64,000 nt of DNA from Novosphingopyxis sp965218915 (GTDB lineage Bacteria > Pseudomonadota > Alphaproteobacteria > Sphingomonadales > Sphingomonadaceae). This document shows, in pieces, positions 8,944 through 19,364 of this stretch. The stretch's first letter is position 1. Each line of letters starts with the position of its first letter. The translations under genes were made by a program, and so were the position numbers. The notes beneath the pieces are model-generated. The model did not search any database. It was not told the DNA's origin and saw only the letters and a list, made by a program, of their open reading frames with translations. The stretch spans positions 1,674,001 to 1,738,000 of the forward strand of contig NZ_OZ244708.1 of assembly GCF_965218915.1 (NCBI RefSeq), read 5' to 3'.

Positions 8944-9103
8944 CGTCACCCCGGGTTAGATCCGGGGTCCGGCTTTCCCCCTTCAAACGGGTGGATGCGC
9001 GATGGGAGCGTCAGCGATTATGGCAAACCGATATCGCTCGACAAGCTGACGATTCTCCGGTTCCCGAGAAAGAGCTGGATCCCGGGTCAGGCCCGGGGTG
9101 ACG
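8944..9103. repeat. palindromic repeat family 2 (diverged), downstream of namZ
   Basis: CGTCACCCCGGGTTAGATCC at 8944 and GGATCCCGGGTCAGGCCCG at about 9077-9095, closing with GGGGTGAC, form the two ends of a larger hairpin unit. It is a longer, more diverged relative of the CCGGACTTGATCCGGG family seen at 50044 and 62493-63544. No gene is visible in 8887-9172. Confidence 0.75.
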
Positions 9104-9172
9104 GCGTTTGTAGCGGCCACGGCCCGGCATTCGGCTCGGGCGGTTCGATCGCGGAACGCGTCCAACGTCCGC

Positions 9173-9535
9173 TCAAAAACGTCCGTCCGCCTCGAAGCGG
9201 CGCATGCCGCGCTCGATCAATGCGCCGAGTTCCGAAAACTGGTCCGGATCGACGGTCTTGAAATTGAAACAGGATTTCCCCTGCATATGTTTTTTCAGGC
9301 CGGCGCTGACATCGGACAAGAGGTCCGGATGCACGTAAACCGGCGTGAGATGGGCGGAGACATAGTTCTTCTTGATTTCGACGCCGCCAAATTGCGTGCG
9401 ATACCCGTCCTTCTCCCGCACTTCGTTCGTGCCAATATAATAAACGCCATCGCGGTCATCGGTCACCACGCCCCGATCCGCATGACGGGCGTAAAACGGT
9501 CTGATTGCATCGAAAACCGGCTGTAAATCGGGCAT
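9173..9535 (-). CDS. small conserved-looking protein, possibly YdhG/DUF1801-like
   Basis: The 120-residue soluble product has a strong Shine-Dalgarno (AAGGA 6 nt before ATG 9535). Segments such as GYRTQFGGVEIKKNYVSAHLTPVYVHPDLL and GLKKHMQGKSCFNFKTVDPDQFSELGALIERG resemble the DUF1801/YdhG-like fold (compare the GKSCxNFK and ...L..LI..G ends). I do not recognise a characterised member. It lies just downstream of the vWA gene on the same strand (24 nt) and may share its transcript. Confidence 0.65.
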   Translation of the reverse strand: MPDLQPVFDAIRPFYARHADRGVVTDDRDGVYYIGTNEVREKDGYRTQFGGVEIKKNYVSAHLTPVYVHPDLLSDVSAGLKKHMQGKSCFNFKTVDPDQFSELGALIERGMRRFEADGRF

Positions 9536-9559
9536 GCTGCTTCCTTCTCTCTGCTCGCG

Positions 9560-10738
9560 TCAAAATTTCCGGCTCAACTCCCGCATCGCATCGTCGAGCC
9601 CGTCCAGCGTCAGCGGATACATGCGGTCGTCCACCATCTCGCGGATCATGCGCACGCTCTGCGAATAGCCCCATTGCTTCTCTGGTACCGGGTTGATCCA
9701 TGCGGTCGCGGGATAGGTATTGGTCAGCCGGTGCAGCCAGACCGCACCGGCTTCCTCGTTGAAATGTTCGACCGACCCGCCCGGATGGCTGATCTCATAG
9801 GGGCTCATCGAGGCGTCGCCGACCACGATGACTTTGTAGTCATGGCCATATTTGTGAAGGATATCCCATAACGGCGTGCGCCCGGCGAAGCGGCGGCGGT
9901 TGTCCTTCCACACGCCTTCGTACAGGCAGTTGTGGAAGTAGAAGAATTCGAGATTCTTGAACTCGCTCGTGGCCGCGCTGAACAGCTCTTCGGTCAGTTT
10001 GACGAACGGGTCCATCGATCCGCCGACGTCGAGGAACAGCAGCAGTTTCACCGCATTGTGCCGCTCGGGCCGCATGCGGATGTCGAGCCAGCCCTGCCGC
10101 GCGGTGCCGTCGATCGTGGCGCCCAGATCAAGTTCCTCGGCCGCGCCCTCCCGCGCGAAGCGGCGCAGGCGCCTGAGCGCGACCTTGATGTTGCGCGTGC
10201 CGAGCTCGCGCGTGTTGTCGAGATTCCTGAATTCGCGCTTGTCCCAGACCTTGACAGCTTTCTTATGCTTGCTCTCGCCGCCGATGCGTACGCCTTCGGG
10301 ATTGTAGCCCGAATTGCCATAGGGGCTGGTGCCGCCGGTGCCGATCCACTTGTTGCCGCCCTGATGGCGCTTTTCCTGTTCCTCGAGGCGCTGTTTGAGC
10401 GTTTCCATAAGCTCGTCCCAGTCGCCGATCTTTTCGATCGCGGCCATGTCCTCCGCGCTGAGATATTTTTCGGCGACCGCCTTGAGCCATTCGAGCGGAA
10501 CCTCGGTCTCTTCGGTGCCGTAGCTCGTCTCCAGCCCCTTGAAGACTTTTGAAAATACCTGGTCGAACCGGTCGAGCTTGCCCTCGTCTTTCACCAGCGT
10601 GGCGCGGGCGAGGTAATAGAAATCTTCCGGCCGCCGCTCGATCACGTCGCGGTCGAGCGCTTCTAGCAGCATCAGATGCTCCTTCAGCGTCACGCCGATC
10701 CCGGCGCTGCGCAATTCATCCATGAAAGCGAAGAACAT
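9560..10738 (-). CDS. vWA/CoxE-like domain protein
   Basis: CoxE-like vWA proteins usually work with a MoxR AAA ATPase as a chaperone pair that assembles or activates an enzyme or complex. The 392-residue product has an N-terminal helical region, a central tail rich in Arg and Lys, and a vWA-type fold from about residue 230 (VKLLLFLDVGGSMDPFV, a MIDAS variant DVGGS instead of DxSxS). KVIVVGDASMSPYE and a Trp-rich INPVPEKQWGY end follow. ATG 10738 has GAGAAAGA upstream. Its expected partner MoxR (12292-13137) is separated by an opposite-strand receptor gene. Confidence 0.87.
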   Translation of the reverse strand: MFFAFMDELRSAGIGVTLKEHLMLLEALDRDVIERRPEDFYYLARATLVKDEGKLDRFDQVFSKVFKGLETSYGTEETEVPLEWLKAVAEKYLSAEDMAAIEKIGDWDELMETLKQRLEEQEKRHQGGNKWIGTGGTSPYGNSGYNPEGVRIGGESKHKKAVKVWDKREFRNLDNTRELGTRNIKVALRRLRRFAREGAAEELDLGATIDGTARQGWLDIRMRPERHNAVKLLLFLDVGGSMDPFVKLTEELFSAATSEFKNLEFFYFHNCLYEGVWKDNRRRFAGRTPLWDILHKYGHDYKVIVVGDASMSPYEISHPGGSVEHFNEEAGAVWLHRLTNTYPATAWINPVPEKQWGYSQSVRMIREMVDDRMYPLTLDGLDDAMRELSRKF

Positions 10739-10819
10739 GAGCGATCTTTCTCGATAATGTTTACGCCGCGCTAACCATTGCGGGGCTAGCACCGTGCGGG
10801 GATAGGAGGACCGTTATCA

Positions 10820-12277
10820 GTGAAGCATGAAATCATCCAGAACTCCCCAAGCGGTGCGCTGGAACAGATTCCCGAGCGCTGCGGCGAGGTCACGGTCGGC
10901 TGCAGCGATGTGGCCGGGATCGTGCAGTCGGTGATCGCTTCGTCCGAGCGGCTCCGGCGCGAACATGGCGCGCTGATCGACACGGTTGGCGCGCTGGAGC
11001 AGGACCAGCGCCAGGTGGTCGATGCCAGCGACGAGGCGCGGCTGTTGTCCGAACGCGCGCGCGAACGGCTGGCCGAGGGTACCGAGCTCATCCGCGGATC
11101 GCTCGATCATATCGCAGGGTTGCTGGTGCTGGTCGAAGCATTGGGCGAGCATGTCACCGGTTTCGCCGCGGCGATGGATCAGGTAAAACGCTGCTCGCAG
11201 ACGATCGACGATATCGCGCGCACCACCAACATGCTCGCGCTCAACGCCGCGATCGAAGCGGAAAAGGCTGGCGAGGCGGGCCGGACCTTTGCCGTCGTCG
11301 CGAGCGAGGTGAAGGAATTGGCGCGCGGCACCCGGACGGCGACGGACGAGATCGCACACACCATCAGTTCGCTCGGCGCGGAGGCGGCGCAGGTCATCGC
11401 CAAGATCGAACATGGCGCCAAAGCGAGCGGCGAGGTTCAGAAATCGATCGGCCAGATCGAGGGCACATTGTCGGGCGTCGCCGATCTGGTGCTCGAGGTC
11501 GATCGTCAGAACGACGATATCGTGCGCGCTACAGGTACGATCAGCGATCATGTCGGCAAGGTGCGCGACGTGGTCGGCTCATTCGATGTCGCGGTCTCGG
11601 AGAATAACGACAAGCTAGCCACCGCGCATGAGCAGGTCGGCCAGCTGGAGATGACCGCGAACGAGATGTTCGACAGCATCGTCAAGGCCGATCTTGCGCC
11701 GGACGATAGCGCAATGGTTGAGCGCGCGATGGAAGCCGCGCATGATGTCGTGCAACGGGCCGAACGCGGGCTTGCCAGCGGATCGCTGCGCGGCGGCGAT
11801 CTGTTCGATACCGATTATCGCCTGATCGAGGGCAGCAACCCGCAGCGATTCCGCACGGGACTAAGCGATTGGGCCGATGGCAATTGGCGCGAAATTCTCG
11901 ATCAGGTGGCGACGTCCAGCCCGCATATTCTTGCCGCCGCCTGCACCGATCGCAATGGCTTTCTGCCCACCCATCTCACCGCGCGATCGCGCGCGCCGAC
12001 CGGCGATGTCGATCATGACACCGAATATTGCCGCAACGGACGCATCATACTCTACGCCGCCGACCGCAAGGCCAAGGCCAGTATCGCGCCCTATATGCTG
12101 GCGGTCTACCGACAGGAGGGCGACGGGCGTGATTATCTGGTGGTGCGCAACGTCTATGTGCCGCTGATCATCGACGGCAAGCGCTGGGGTGATTTGGAGC
12201 TGGCCTATATCCTGGGGCGCGACAAGAGCGACAATATATTCGTGCCATCGGCGCAGGAGCGCAGCCGGGCCGGCTGA
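10820..12277 (+). CDS. soluble methyl-accepting chemotaxis-type signalling protein
   Basis: The 485-residue product has no membrane segment. An N-terminal coiled coil leads into the conserved receptor hairpin tip near residues 130-175 (TTNMLALNAAIEAEKAGEAG and RTFAVVASEVKELA), which contacts CheW/CheA in this family. Instead of the usual IEAAR the tip has IEAEK. A second coiled coil follows, then a C-terminal domain (about residues 330-480) with CTDRNGFLPTH and DTEYCRNGRI, resembling a cytoplasmic C-terminal sensor module. GTG start at 10820 with AGGAGGA 9 nt upstream. It lies divergent from the vWA gene and convergent with moxR (14 nt). No other chemotaxis gene is in the window. Confidence 0.88.
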   Translation: MKHEIIQNSPSGALEQIPERCGEVTVGCSDVAGIVQSVIASSERLRREHGALIDTVGALEQDQRQVVDASDEARLLSERARERLAEGTELIRGSLDHIAGLLVLVEALGEHVTGFAAAMDQVKRCSQTIDDIARTTNMLALNAAIEAEKAGEAGRTFAVVASEVKELARGTRTATDEIAHTISSLGAEAAQVIAKIEHGAKASGEVQKSIGQIEGTLSGVADLVLEVDRQNDDIVRATGTISDHVGKVRDVVGSFDVAVSENNDKLATAHEQVGQLEMTANEMFDSIVKADLAPDDSAMVERAMEAAHDVVQRAERGLASGSLRGGDLFDTDYRLIEGSNPQRFRTGLSDWADGNWREILDQVATSSPHILAAACTDRNGFLPTHLTARSRAPTGDVDHDTEYCRNGRIILYAADRKAKASIAPYMLAVYRQEGDGRDYLVVRNVYVPLIIDGKRWGDLELAYILGRDKSDNIFVPSAQERSRAG

Positions 12278-12291
12278 ATCGCAGGATCTTA

Positions 12292-13137
12292 CTAGCCGCC
12301 CTGGCGGCGCGCCATAAACGCCAGTCGCTCGAACAGCATGATGTCCTGCTCGTTCTTGAGCAGCGCGCCGTGGAGCGGGGGGATCGCCTTGGTCGGGTCC
12401 CTGTTCTGCAGCACCTCGAGCGGCATATCCTCGTGCAGGATCAGCTTGAGCCAGTCGAGCAGCTCGCTGGTCGATGGCTTTTTCTTGAGCCCCGGCACGT
12501 CGCGCACCTCGTAAAAGATATCCATTGCCTTGCCGACGAGGATCTTCTGGATGTCCGGAAAATGCACGTCGATGATCGCCTGCATCGTCTCGCGATCGGG
12601 GAATTTGATATAATGAAAGAAGCAGCGACGCAAAAACGCGTCGGGCAGCTCCTTTTCGTTGTTCGAGGTGATGATGACGATCGGACGGTCGGCCGCCTTT
12701 ACCGTCTCGCCGGTCTCGTAGACGTGAAATTCCATCCGGTCGAGTTCCTGCAGGAGGTCATTGGGAAACTCGATATCCGCCTTGTCGATCTCGTCGATCA
12801 GAAGGACGGGCAGCTCGGGCGCGGTAAATGCGTCCCATAATTTGCCGCGCTTGATGTAATTCCCGATATCATGGACGCGCGCCTCGCCGAGCTGACCGTC
12901 GCGCAGCCGCGCCACCGCATCATATTCATACAGGCCCTGATGCGCCTTGGTGGTCGACTTGATGTTCCATTCGATCAGCGGCGCGGCCATCGCCTGGGCG
13001 ACTTCGGCGGCGAGCACGGTCTTGCCGGTGCCGGGCTCGCCCTTGATCAGCAGCGGGCGGCGCAGCGTCGCCGCGGCGTTGACAGCGACCTTAAGATCGT
13101 CGGTGGCGACGTAGTTCTCGGTGCCGTCGAAGCGCAT
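12292..13137 (-). CDS. MoxR-family AAA ATPase
   Basis: MoxR ATPases act as chaperones with vWA partners. The 281-residue product has Walker A GEPGTGKT (residues 37-44), Walker B VLLIDEIDKAD near residue 112, the sensor-1 IITSNNEKELPDAFLRRC arginine-finger stretch and a C-terminal lid domain. The N-terminal DDLKVAVNAAATLRRPLLIKG is typical of the CoxD-like branch. Length is normal. The probable partner is the vWA protein at 9560-10738. Confidence 0.92.
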   Translation of the reverse strand: MRFDGTENYVATDDLKVAVNAAATLRRPLLIKGEPGTGKTVLAAEVAQAMAAPLIEWNIKSTTKAHQGLYEYDAVARLRDGQLGEARVHDIGNYIKRGKLWDAFTAPELPVLLIDEIDKADIEFPNDLLQELDRMEFHVYETGETVKAADRPIVIITSNNEKELPDAFLRRCFFHYIKFPDRETMQAIIDVHFPDIQKILVGKAMDIFYEVRDVPGLKKKPSTSELLDWLKLILHEDMPLEVLQNRDPTKAIPPLHGALLKNEQDIMLFERLAFMARRQGG

Positions 13138-13214
13138 GAAACAGTCCTTGATGAAAATCGATTTGTCGTCGGACTAGGGCGAGGCGCGGTTGGTTGCAAC
13201 ATCGGGGGCGCCGT

Positions 13215-13871
13215 TTATTCGGCGCGCAACCGCTGGCGTGCCCCCAGGAGGCGCCAGGCCCCGCGTTGCAGCTGAAACAGCTGATCGCTGCCGAACAGGA
13301 AGGCGCGGGCGGTGGCGGATTGCCTGCAGATGTGGTCCGCCAAAACGAGGGTCGGGGACGAAGCAGGAAAGCCGCAAGGTGGCGGTTCGATCCCCAGCCG
13401 GAGGGCAAGCGGATCGAGGATGGCGCGCAAATTTGGCCAGTCGAGCGCAAGGGCCAGGGCAGCGCCCGCCGCGCAGCCGCGCCGCTCGGACTGGGCGAGC
13501 ATCTGAAACGAGCTGCGCAGTTCCACCGCGGCGGCCTCGCTATGATCGTCCTCGGACGCACCGCTGACCGGTCCTGCGGCAACGGTCAGCCGGGTGATGT
13601 AGAGGCGCTCGGTCACGAAGGCCTCGGTTGCCTGCATTATCCAGTCGCGTGCGGCGGGATCGGCGAACCGGGTCGCGGCATGGTCGATCACGCCCGGGCG
13701 GCGGCCGTGTAACAGGCAGAGAAAATGGGCCAGATCGGCGAGTTCGGGCGGCTCGGCATGCCGCAGAAGCGTGCGATAATGCGCGGCGGCGGCATGGCCA
13801 TCGGCCTGCTGCATCGCGACCAGCCGGTCGCCTCCCGTCACGGGATCAGAAGATGCTTTGTTTGCCGTCAC
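13215..13871 (-). CDS. hypothetical alpha-helical protein upstream of moxR
   Basis: The 218-residue product has a GTG start at 13871; an ATG 19 codons in is an alternative. It is largely helical and Ala/Leu-rich, with no signal peptide or membrane segment. Visible blocks are HFLCLLHGRRPGVIDHAA, a mid-region Glu/Arg helix, and an AAGAALALALDWPNLRAILD helix. It resembles uncharacterised proteins of sphingomonads; I cannot name a domain with certainty. It is 77 nt upstream of moxR on the same strand. Codon use matches the neighbours, so it is probably a real core gene. Confidence 0.65.
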   Translation of the reverse strand: MTANKASSDPVTGGDRLVAMQQADGHAAAAHYRTLLRHAEPPELADLAHFLCLLHGRRPGVIDHAATRFADPAARDWIMQATEAFVTERLYITRLTVAAGPVSGASEDDHSEAAAVELRSSFQMLAQSERRGCAAGAALALALDWPNLRAILDPLALRLGIEPPPCGFPASSPTLVLADHICRQSATARAFLFGSDQLFQLQRGAWRLLGARQRLRAE

Positions 13872-14011
13872 GCGATGTGCCGGTCCCTCCCGCCGTCAAC
13901 ACACCCGGCAGAACGCACCACCGGTCGAAGCGATGAATTTAAGGCAGAATGCTGAAGAGGGTGTTACTACCGAGGTTGCGTATCGCACGGCCCCGGTGGA
14001 AAGCTTGTGGA

Positions 14012-16057
<2,046 letters not shown>

Positions 16058-16093
16058 TGCAATACTCTTTCATTCTGTCGCGGGTGGGACGCG

Positions 16094-17989
16094 TCACACG
16101 TCCTGCTCCTGCATGAGATCCGCGAGCCGCCGGTCGAATTCCTCCCGCACGGCGCGCAACCTTTGTTGTTCTGCATAACTATCATCGGTCAGGTTCGTTT
16201 CGGCCGCCCGTGTCGCGCGCTCCAAGGCGGCTTCGATGGCGGGTCGTTCGACCATAACGCGAATAGCTTCGCACAAATCCCGTTTTGCCCGTTCCTCGTC
16301 CCCCAATGGGGCCGCGCCGGGTAGTGTCTGCCGATTGAATGAGAAGATCAGCGGCTCGGCCCCGATCGGCCCTTGCGCTCTATTATACAATTCAGCATCG
16401 GTTGATATGGGATAACTGCCCTTGGGATCAACCCCCCGCAGCGGCGAAGACGGCGGGTGCAGCAGCGCATCGAGCCGCCGGGCGAGCGCGGCGTCGGCGG
16501 GATGATAATCGCCGAGCATTTCGAAATGCGACTGGGCGATGTCCGGGAAACGCTCCAGCCCCGCGATCACGGCGCGCACGATATGATGGTCGAAACTGGC
16601 GGAATTGAGGCCCTTGAGCGCCGCCGAGACGGGGCCGGGTGGGGGCTTCCAAGGCCCGCGCCGCGCTTGGCCCTGCCGCCGGCCGTCGAACCGACCGCCG
16701 CCGAAACGCCCGCCTTCATAGCGCCGGGGAGACGGCGCAAACAGCGTATCGAGGCGTTCCCTGAAGGCGTGATTATAATGATGGCGGATGTCGTCGTCGT
16801 GAATCGTACGAACATGCTCGTTCAGACGCGCCTTGAGCGCCGCGCGCTGTTCGGGCGTGGCGAGCGGCGCAGCGGCGCGCTCGTGGTTCCACAATCGCTC
16901 GACCAACGGCTCGGCACGCTCCAGCAGCTCGGCAAAGGCATTGCGCCCGGCGCTGCGCAACAGATCGTCGGGATCCTGCCCGGCGGGAAGCGTGGCAAAA
17001 GCCAGGCTATGGCCCGGGCGCAGCAGCGGCAGCGCGCGGGTGGCGGCGCGAAAAGCGGCGCGCTGGCCCGCCGAATCACCGTCGAAGCACAGGACGGGGC
17101 ACTCGACCTGCTTCCACAACAGCTCGATCTGCGTTTCGGTCAGCGCGGTGCCGAGCGGGGCGACCACGTCCGCGAAGCCAGCCTGCGCCAGTGCGATCGC
17201 GTCCATATAGCCCTCGACCACGATCATCCGGCCGGTCTGGCGCGCGGCGGGCGCGGCCTTGTCCAGATTGTAGAGCGTGCGGCCCTTGTCGAACAAAGGC
17301 GTATCGGGCGAATTCAGATATTTCGGCTCGCCGTCTCCCAAAACGCGGCCACCAAACGCGATCACGCGGCCGCGGATGTCGCGGATCGGGATCATCACGC
17401 GGCCGCGGAACCGGTCGTAGGGTTGCTTGCCCTCGACATCGATCAGCATGCCGCCCTCGATCAGATCCTTGGTCTCGATATCCTTGAGATCGCCCGCGAT
17501 ACCGCCGCGTTCGTCCGGGGCGAACCCGAAGCCGAACGCCGTCAGTGTCTCCGGCTTCAGCCCGCGAGCGCTCAGATACTCTCGCGCCCGCGATCCGCCG
17601 ACATCGGTCAGCCGCGCCACGAACCGCTCCTGCGCCGCCGCCATCACATCGTGCAGGCTGGCGCGTTTTTCCGCGCGCTGCGCCGCCTGCGGATCGGGCG
17701 CGGGCACGTCCATCCCCGCCTCGTCGGCCAACGCCTTGACCGCGTCCATGAAATCGAGCCCCGCATAATCGATCATCCAGTCGATCGCGCTGCCATGCTT
17801 CTGGCACCCGAAGCAGTGGTAAAAACCCTTTTCCTCGCTGACCGTGAAGCTCGGCGTCTTCTCGTTATGGAACGGGCAGCACGCCTTATATTCGCGGCCC
17901 GCCTTGGTCAGCTTGATGCTGCGCCCGATTAGCGAGGACAGGCTCGTGCGGTCCTTGAGTTGGTCCAGCCATTGCGGGGAAAGCGTCAT
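16094..17989 (-). CDS. dnaG: DNA primase DnaG
   Basis: DnaG makes RNA primers at the replication fork. The 631-residue product has the N-terminal CHC2 zinc finger (CCPFHNEKTPSF ... FYHCFGCQKHG, residues about 37-65), then the DnaG catalytic core. The Toprim motif is present (VVEGYMDAIALAQAGF near residue 262, and LCFDGDSAGQRAA near 310). A C-terminal DnaB-interacting region ends at the stop. A Gly/Arg-rich linker (RRYEGGRFGGGRFDGRRQGQ region) separates core and C-terminal domain. Length is normal. It is followed by rpoD and preceded by an exported lipoprotein gene, so the operon is yqeY - lipoprotein - dnaG - rpoD. Confidence 0.97.
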   Translation of the reverse strand: MTLSPQWLDQLKDRTSLSSLIGRSIKLTKAGREYKACCPFHNEKTPSFTVSEEKGFYHCFGCQKHGSAIDWMIDYAGLDFMDAVKALADEAGMDVPAPDPQAAQRAEKRASLHDVMAAAQERFVARLTDVGGSRAREYLSARGLKPETLTAFGFGFAPDERGGIAGDLKDIETKDLIEGGMLIDVEGKQPYDRFRGRVMIPIRDIRGRVIAFGGRVLGDGEPKYLNSPDTPLFDKGRTLYNLDKAAPAARQTGRMIVVEGYMDAIALAQAGFADVVAPLGTALTETQIELLWKQVECPVLCFDGDSAGQRAAFRAATRALPLLRPGHSLAFATLPAGQDPDDLLRSAGRNAFAELLERAEPLVERLWNHERAAAPLATPEQRAALKARLNEHVRTIHDDDIRHHYNHAFRERLDTLFAPSPRRYEGGRFGGGRFDGRRQGQARRGPWKPPPGPVSAALKGLNSASFDHHIVRAVIAGLERFPDIAQSHFEMLGDYHPADAALARRLDALLHPPSSPLRGVDPKGSYPISTDAELYNRAQGPIGAEPLIFSFNRQTLPGAAPLGDEERAKRDLCEAIRVMVERPAIEAALERATRAAETNLTDDSYAEQQRLRAVREEFDRRLADLMQEQDV

Positions 17990-18039
17990 GGCCGCAGTCT
18001 AGATGCGCGCCCAGCATTCGCCAAGCCGTCAAGCGCCGG

Positions 18040-18759
18040 TCAGGTGCAGCCCGTCGCATCGCCGTTCGCGGTAGGGGCGGGGAAGGGGCCTTTGCCCTTG
18101 GCCGTATAGCCGTCGGCCTCGAAGCCGTAGGCGTCGGCCGGGCCCTTGGGGGGCTTGCGCGATTTCCAGAAGAAGGTGACCGGTTCGCCGGTGCCCCAGG
18201 TTTCCCCGGTCGCGACTTCCCAGACCAGCATGCCTTCGTTGCACTTCACCGTGAACGTGCCCTGCGGCCCCAGCGCGGCGCGGGCTTGTTCGAGCGAATA
18301 ACCGGCCTGTCCGGCAAAGCTACCCGCGGGCATGGTCATGCGGAAGGTAACCGACTTGGCGACCGGCTTGACGGTTTCGGGCTGCGCGATCGGATCGTCA
18401 TTGGGTTCGTCCACGCCGGGCGTGACCATATGCACAAAGGTGTAGATCGTGTCCGCGGGCAGTTTGGCCGGATCGCAGGTGTCGATATTCTCCGGGCAGG
18501 CGACATAGCTTTTGATATCGCCGATCGAGGTGCCGTCGGCCATCACCAGCGATCCCTCGACCTCCGGCCCCACGGGTCCGACGATCCTGGCGCCGAGCTG
18601 CTCGCGGTCGAAATCGCCTGCGTTCACGATGAAATCGTCGGTGGCGGCTTCGAGATCAGTGCGGGCATCTCCCTGATCGTCGGGCGTGTTTTCCTGCTTG
18701 GCGCACGCGGCCAGCGACAGGGAAATGGCCAGTGTGGAAATCGCAATGAAACGGGTCAT
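18040..18759 (-). CDS. putative lipoprotein inside the dnaG-rpoD operon
   Basis: The 239-residue product has a signal peptide ending in the lipobox LSLAAC with Cys19, so it should be lipid-anchored. The mature part has no domain I recognise. It contains paired Cys residues (ACPENIDTCDPAK) and ends with a Gly/Pro-rich KPPKGPADAYGFEADGYTAKG stretch. It overlaps yqeY by 4 nt (ATGA) and ends 50 nt before dnaG, so it is co-transcribed with replication and transcription genes, an unexpected place for an envelope protein. Confidence 0.8.
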   Translation of the reverse strand: MTRFIAISTLAISLSLAACAKQENTPDDQGDARTDLEAATDDFIVNAGDFDREQLGARIVGPVGPEVEGSLVMADGTSIGDIKSYVACPENIDTCDPAKLPADTIYTFVHMVTPGVDEPNDDPIAQPETVKPVAKSVTFRMTMPAGSFAGQAGYSLEQARAALGPQGTFTVKCNEGMLVWEVATGETWGTGEPVTFFWKSRKPPKGPADAYGFEADGYTAKGKGPFPAPTANGDATGCT

Positions 18760-19205
18760 GAGAGGCTCTCCTTAACAAGCGCGCTGGCGCGGCCCATGTC
18801 GAGCTCGGCAGCGTGGCGACTTTTAAGCTCGGCCATCACCTTGCCCATGTCCTTCAAGCCCTCGGCGCCGATATCGTCCTTCACCTTGTCGATCGCGGCG
18901 CGGGTTTCCACCTCGTCCATCTGCTTAGGCAGAAACTGCTCGATCACCTCCAGTTCGGAGCGTTCGGCGGCGGCCAGCTCGTCGCGCCCGCCATCATCGA
19001 ACATGGTGATCGATTCGCGGCGCTGCTTGGCCATTTTCTGTAGCGCATCGGTGATCATCGCATCGTCGTCGCCCGGCTCCTTGCCGCGCAGCTCGATATC
19101 GCGGTCCTTGATCTTGGCCAGCATCAGGCGGACGGCGGCCAGGCGCGGCTTGTCCCCGCCCTTCATGGCGGCGATCTGGGCGGCCTTCAGCTCATCGCGA
19201 ATCAT
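18756..19205 (-). CDS. GatB/YqeY domain protein
   Basis: YqeY proteins carry the tail domain of GatB that contacts tRNA in the Asp-tRNA/Glu-tRNA amidotransferase, but stand-alone members have no settled function. The 149-residue product shows the family pattern: MIRDELKAAQIAAMKGGDKPRLAAVRLMLAKIKDRDIELRG at the start, AAERSELEVIEQFLPKQM mid-way, and DIGAEGLKDMGKVMAELK near the end. It is the first gene of the yqeY-lipoprotein-dnaG-rpoD unit and divergent from carA across a gap of 159 nt. Confidence 0.93.
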   Translation of the reverse strand: MIRDELKAAQIAAMKGGDKPRLAAVRLMLAKIKDRDIELRGKEPGDDDAMITDALQKMAKQRRESITMFDDGGRDELAAAERSELEVIEQFLPKQMDEVETRAAIDKVKDDIGAEGLKDMGKVMAELKSRHAAELDMGRASALVKESLS

Positions 19206-19364
19206 ATGCTCTCCGGTTTGTTCGCTGGAAAATAAGCGACCGCTATAGCGCGATCGCAGGGGCTTTCATAGATTGACCATGAAGGCTGCGCGGTTGTAGC
19301 CCGGCGCTTGATCAGGCTGCATGCTAAGTGCGGCGCGCGCACCCTTGCGAAGGAAGAATCCGCG

